Positions 60,023-64,000 of a stretch of 64,000 nt of DNA are shown here, one piece after another. The position numbers were made by a program, and so were the translations under genes. Source of the DNA: Lytechinus pictus (lineage: Eukaryota; Echinodermata; Echinoidea; Temnopleuroida; Toxopneustidae). The stretch is from contig NC_087261.1 of assembly GCF_037042905.1 (NCBI RefSeq), positions 14,334,217 through 14,398,216 on the forward strand, given 5' to 3'. Position 1 is the stretch's first letter; every line of letters begins with the position of its first letter. The notes below the pieces were generated by a model. That model was not told the DNA's origin. It did no database searches and was given only the letters and a program-made list of their open reading frames with translations.

Positions 60023-60913
60023 GACATGACACAATGTTAATAAAAATATAAAGTAAAAAAAAAAGAAGAGGAAGGGAGATTGAACAAAAGAATGGAGAGA
60101 AAGAAAAGAAAAGAGATGAATTGAGAGGAAAAAAAGACAAAAATTAAGGGGAAATTGAAGGGAAAAAGAAAGAGAAATAAAAAAGGAAAGTAAAAAAAAA
60201 AGAAAGGAACTAAGAGAAAGAAGGAAAGAAAGAAATGAACAGAAGAAGGATACTAGGAAAGAAAGGAAAAGCCTTCAAACTTCATGCAAGCAGCCAAAAA
60301 AATCTAATCATCTAACAAAAATCTTAATGATATTTCAGGTTTTTAAAATATATTTCAAAAAATGTTAGAATTTAAACTAAAATGTTTTAGAAATGAATAA
60401 AATTTCGAAGTGAAACATTATCAAACTTAAAAATTAGATCAAACATCGCGTCATCACACATGGGCATCTCTCATCCCATTACAAGATCACAACAAGACTC
60501 TAAAAGAAAGCTGAAACAACTAGATCTAGTTATGAAAACTTAATAACTTATTCCTCCGATTACATCACCAAATAAGTAATCTGAGAATCCATAATATAAT
60601 CATAAAGATTTCCTGCCGATTTTGGTGGAAAAACTGTATATCATGTGAGATTGTTTGCACCATTGAGAATCTGCTTCGATCGATCCTACGCCTAGCTAGT
60701 AACCTGCCATACATAGGCAGGAGGCTGCGTGCAGAAACTCTCTGCTTCATCATCTGTTGGTTATTTGCCAGTTATTTTATGAAAATTCTTCACTTTCTAT
60801 GTATTTATTATGTTTCATTCAATATTCTGAAATACGGGACAAATAGGCGTCCCGGAAGGGTTTGTCAGGACGCTGGGACAAAAGAGCGAAATACGGGATG
60901 TCTGGTCACCCTG

Positions 60914-62620
60914 ATATGTCCCCTCCTCTAAAATTGAAAAAAAAAATATGGAGAAGGTTTATCAAGAATAATCGAACACATATCTAAGAGATTTAAAAGA
61001 AAAGTTGGATGTACCAAAATATGGCTTTATTCCTTCAAAATCTTGAGTGTGCAGGTGTGTGTAATTCCCAATGGCATCACTTTATTTAGTCAGAAAAATA
61101 AAAACCCAGTACTCTTGGAGAGTAGACCAGTCGTAATATCGGTTGATGACCATTATGAAACCAATGGCTCTCAACAATTCCTGCTAGCTCAGTGAGTAAG
61201 GTGACAGACAGGATATGTTTCGTTCTGCAGTTAGAGGTTCAAATTCAAGATCCACCGGAAGTAAGAAGAAAAAAAGAACGAAAGAAGGGGGTTTTTTAGA
61301 AATATTTTTCAAAATTAGTGGAGGGGACATAAGGAAGTCTTTCCTCACTTAAACTTCGTAGCGGCCGGGGTCAGCACGCGTCTCCGTTAGCTTAGAATTT
61401 AAGCTAACAGAGACTTTAACGCGTTTGATGTTGCTCTCCTAGCTTCGGAGTCTCGACTCAAGCTCTCCTCCAATTACGTGTCTTGCTCTTTACCATGTTT
61501 ACTTTAGTCTTGACTCTTCTTGTTTTGTCATGTTTGTATCAATCGCTCTTATTCATGAGGCATGACCATGCCATCCCTTTGGCTCTGCGCTGATCGAGCT
61601 CGCTGCGCTGGCTGGCTGAGTACCGGTAGTTCATAATTGGCGTGCGTTGGAACGAGAAATCACAAATTTGAAGGTCTCCGGAATGGGGAAATATAGAAAT
61701 TTCTATAGCTTTCGGAATTGGTGATGCTCTGAACAGAATTTAATTTAGGCTGAAAATGGGATTCTCAACTGCAGCACATACGTATCATACATTTATACTG
61801 AGTACACCCCCCCCCCCCCCCCGGTCCCACAGTCCCAGAATTAAAACCAGAAATAAGTTCAAGGATGAATTGATCTTGTTATAAAAGATGTCCTCTCATA
61901 AAGAATATGAGGTTGCTGAATCTATTTTTATTTTAGCACACTCAATCAGTCAATTTGTAAGACATGATTTGTCTTGCTCTCACTTCTTACACTTAAATCT
62001 ATGTCTTAATAGTAAGTTTTTGATAAAGTGATAATTTTTCAACAAAGGTGGCAGAGTACAGCAAGCCTCATGATAATCTCCAAGACAAGACTAGACAAAA
62101 TAATTGATAATGTTTCCTAGAAACACTCGGTCAAAAATTTTGTAAACAAAAGTCAGATTTTTATAAGAAGATTCAAATAATGTAACGTTGGTTACCAACC
62201 CGTCTTGGAGCATAACAAGTATGTATACCTAGTCTAAAAACAAACTAAAAATGTAGATCTAGAACTATTTGATGTTTATGAAATGGAATACGCATATTTT
62301 TAGAGCTTGTGGAAGAAGTAGATGTTCCTTCAATTTGATGTGAGTAACCTTGGACTTGCCCAGATGTTAATCATCATTTTGTCAAAGTATTAGGAACAGC
62401 ATTTTTACAAGGCTGGTAGTTCCATTGGCCAGAGTCAGAGGGAAGGTGATTTTTTTTCGTGCATTGCTTACATAGGCAAAACCCTCCACAATTGAATCTG
62501 TTTGACTGAGACAAGGTGTCTGACTTTGCATTGTCAATTATAGGAGACTGTCTTTGAAGGCTTTATGAAACACCCACCTGTAGATCTTTAAAATTGTTGA
62601 TTTTTATGCTCTCTTCTCAG
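60914..62620. other. Intergenic DNA upstream of RAE1
   Basis: Holds a tRNA-like SINE candidate (61181-61260), a hairpin GTTAGCTTA/TAAGCTAAC near 61386-61408 framed by ACGCGT, a poly-C run near 61807, and an end of the GGGTGTTTCATAAAGC family near 62558. Confidence 0.5.
61181..61260 (+). repeat. tRNA-derived SINE-like segment
   Basis: CTGCTAGCTCAGTGAGTAAG resembles a Pol III A box, and AGAGGTTCAAATTCAAGA a B box about 45 nt later. Arms do not fold as a standard tRNA. Confidence 0.5.
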
Positions 62621-62844
62621 GTTCTTGTTGAAGTCGACTCGTCCAGTCCTCTGTCATGTTTGGAACCTCAACAGCGTTCGGCTCCAGCTCCTCTGGTGTG
62701 TTTGGCCAGAGCAACACCGGATCACACAACCCGATGAAGGATATTGAAGTCACGTCCCCTCCGGATGACAGCATCAGCTCGTTGCGATTCAGCCCGGCTT
62801 CTATCCCCAACACATTCCTCATCGCAGGATCCTGGGATAACAAT
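62621..62844 (+). CDS. RAE1: mRNA export factor RAE1, first coding exon (CDS 62656-62844)
   Basis: RAE1 (Gle2) is a seven-blade WD-repeat protein of the nuclear pore that binds NUP98, takes part in mRNA export and acts at the spindle. The exon follows CTCTTCTCAG (62611-62620), has 35 nt of leader, and starts at ATG 62656. The 63 codons open with a Gly/Ser/Phe-rich tail ([17 protein letters not shown]), then [19 protein letters not shown] and [10 protein letters not shown], the family's N-terminus and first WD blade. The donor AAT|GTAAGG leaves phase 0. The rest of the gene lies beyond the window. The antisense frame here is a shadow. Confidence 0.95.
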
Positions 62845-64000
62845 GTAAGGAAACATCCCGGGACCTTGTTTCACAAAGACTTTCAATTATTGTAACTGCC
62901 ATGGAAACCTTGATCTGAATGGCTGCTGAGCCCTGTTACCGTGGTAGTTACCATCTTGGCAGAGTTACTATAAATGTTATTCATATATAAAATAGGACAA
63001 ATTTCATTGACAAAGTACTTAAGGCCATTTCTGCACCAACTGTAACTTTATTTCAATTTTGTATAGAGAAAAATCAAATAGCTTGCAGCTGAAAATTTCA
63101 TAAAAATTGAATGTACAAGAAAGATACTTTGACATTTCAAATTTTCAAAATTTTTCACTTACTGCTTGATATGCTCAGACAGTATGTGAATGAATGATGT
63201 GATGTCATATTCTTTATAATTTACAAATTATTTTGTATCTGCATTTTTGTAAAATATGATTTTCTCCCTCCTTCAAACGAAGACATAGAGGCCTGTATTC
63301 TGAACTCGGGTTTGAATCAAACCCTGGTTTACACTACAGTTGTGGTTTAACTATGGATAGCCAATTGGAGCACAAATCCCTTTATACAGTACACATTCTT
63401 TGTTATGAAAGCAAAATGAAACAAAATAGTAAACATAAGAAATATACAATATAAACAGAATTTTTGAATTTTTTGCTCCCATAATTTTGGCACAGAGTTA
63501 GACCGTGGTCTAAGTTAAACCCGACTTCAGGATACGGGCCAATGTGATTACTCCATGAACATGCTGAATCACCGATATAAATAATCCGATCTAAAGGTTT
63601 CTTTGAAACAAGAAATATAGAGTGTATGTAACACCTTTTCAGCAAAACATTTAAGATGTAATGACTTTCATATCAGATTTGGATGATTTCAGTTGTATTT
63701 GCATTTCCATCATGTTAATGTAAATTCTTGAAATTGTTAACGATGAGTAAACATGATTTCCATAGAAATGTTTAAAAAAAAATTGAATGTGTCAGGTGAA
63801 ACATTGAATGCACTGTAGTATTGTTTGACATATTATGAGAAATTGTTATTTCATAGAGTTTATATCACATGAAACAAGAGCTGCTGGCATGAGACATCAC
63901 AAATTCAAAACTAGAAAAATCCAATAAATTCTTTGACAGACTTTTGCCAAACTGTCATCAGTATGCTACTTCCACTATAAATCACATTGACTCTTGAGTG
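62845..64000 (+). other. RAE1 first coding intron, cut by the window edge
   Basis: No further RAE1 exon is visible. The intron holds one MITE at 63290-63540. Confidence 0.7.
63290..63540. mobile_element. Inverted-repeat element with GGCCTGTATTCTGAA ends
   Basis: GGCCTGTATTCTGAACTCGG faces CCGACTTCAGGATACGGGCC, followed inward by GTTT...AAAC. The ends resemble PIF/Harbinger-type MITEs. Confidence 0.75.

Larger units (their letters stand above)
59212..60913. mobile_element. hAT-type element with 8-bp target duplication ATATGTCC
   Basis: Termini CAGGGTGACCAGA and TCTGGTCACCCTG are each followed by AAATACGGGA-type subterminal words. ATATGTCC flanks both ends exactly (59204-59211, 60914-60921). 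It contains a nested smaller element, purine-rich filler (60050-60260) and an inverted copy of the conserved box of 34808. No transposase ORF. Confidence 0.92.

Overview
The window looks like nuclear DNA of a marine invertebrate deuterostome, most likely an echinoderm such as a sea urchin. The basis is indirect. There are intron-rich bilaterian housekeeping genes, AT-rich non-coding DNA and a dense, nested load of small inverted-repeat DNA transposons, LINE tails and an LTR element of the kind familiar from echinoderm genomes. Genus and species cannot be read from the sequence.

Three conserved genes are supported. TGS1 (trimethylguanosine synthase, + strand) has its last eight coding exons at 7280-19071. 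EIF2S1 (eIF2 alpha, - strand) is complete as a 313-codon reading frame in seven coding exons at 25270-33901, with a short 5' leader to 33940. RAE1 (mRNA export WD-repeat protein, + strand) starts at 62656 and runs off the right edge. TGS1 and EIF2S1 are convergent. All three act in RNA metabolism or translation, but nothing in the sequence shows that they are regulated together.

Layout: 1-6780 is a 46/47-bp minisatellite of about 146 units cut by the left edge. 7280-19071 is TGS1, whose second coding intron here holds nested foldback elements and a transposase-derived pseudogene interrupted by a LINE. 19072-25269 is intergenic with foldback and tRNA-like elements. 25270-33940 is EIF2S1, with a young LTR retroelement nested inside an older inverted-repeat element in one intron. 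33941-62620 is about 29 kb of repeat-dominated DNA with no recognised gene. It contains hAT-like elements with 8-bp target duplications, a 1.66-kb element packed with CCAGT/ACTGG words, nine dispersed copies of a 15-mer, two copies of an element carrying perfect DR1 nuclear-receptor half-site pairs, and a family of hairpins with changing stems. 62621-64000 is the start of RAE1.

The most notable observations are: an AT-AC (U12-type) intron in TGS1, set by sequence and reading frame; three partial tandem exon duplications (two in TGS1, one in EIF2S1), two of them clearly decayed; the CCAGT/ACTGG element; the GGTAACTGACATTAC series; and the hairpin family with compensatory stem changes. All calls come from reading the sequence by eye; no search or fold was run.
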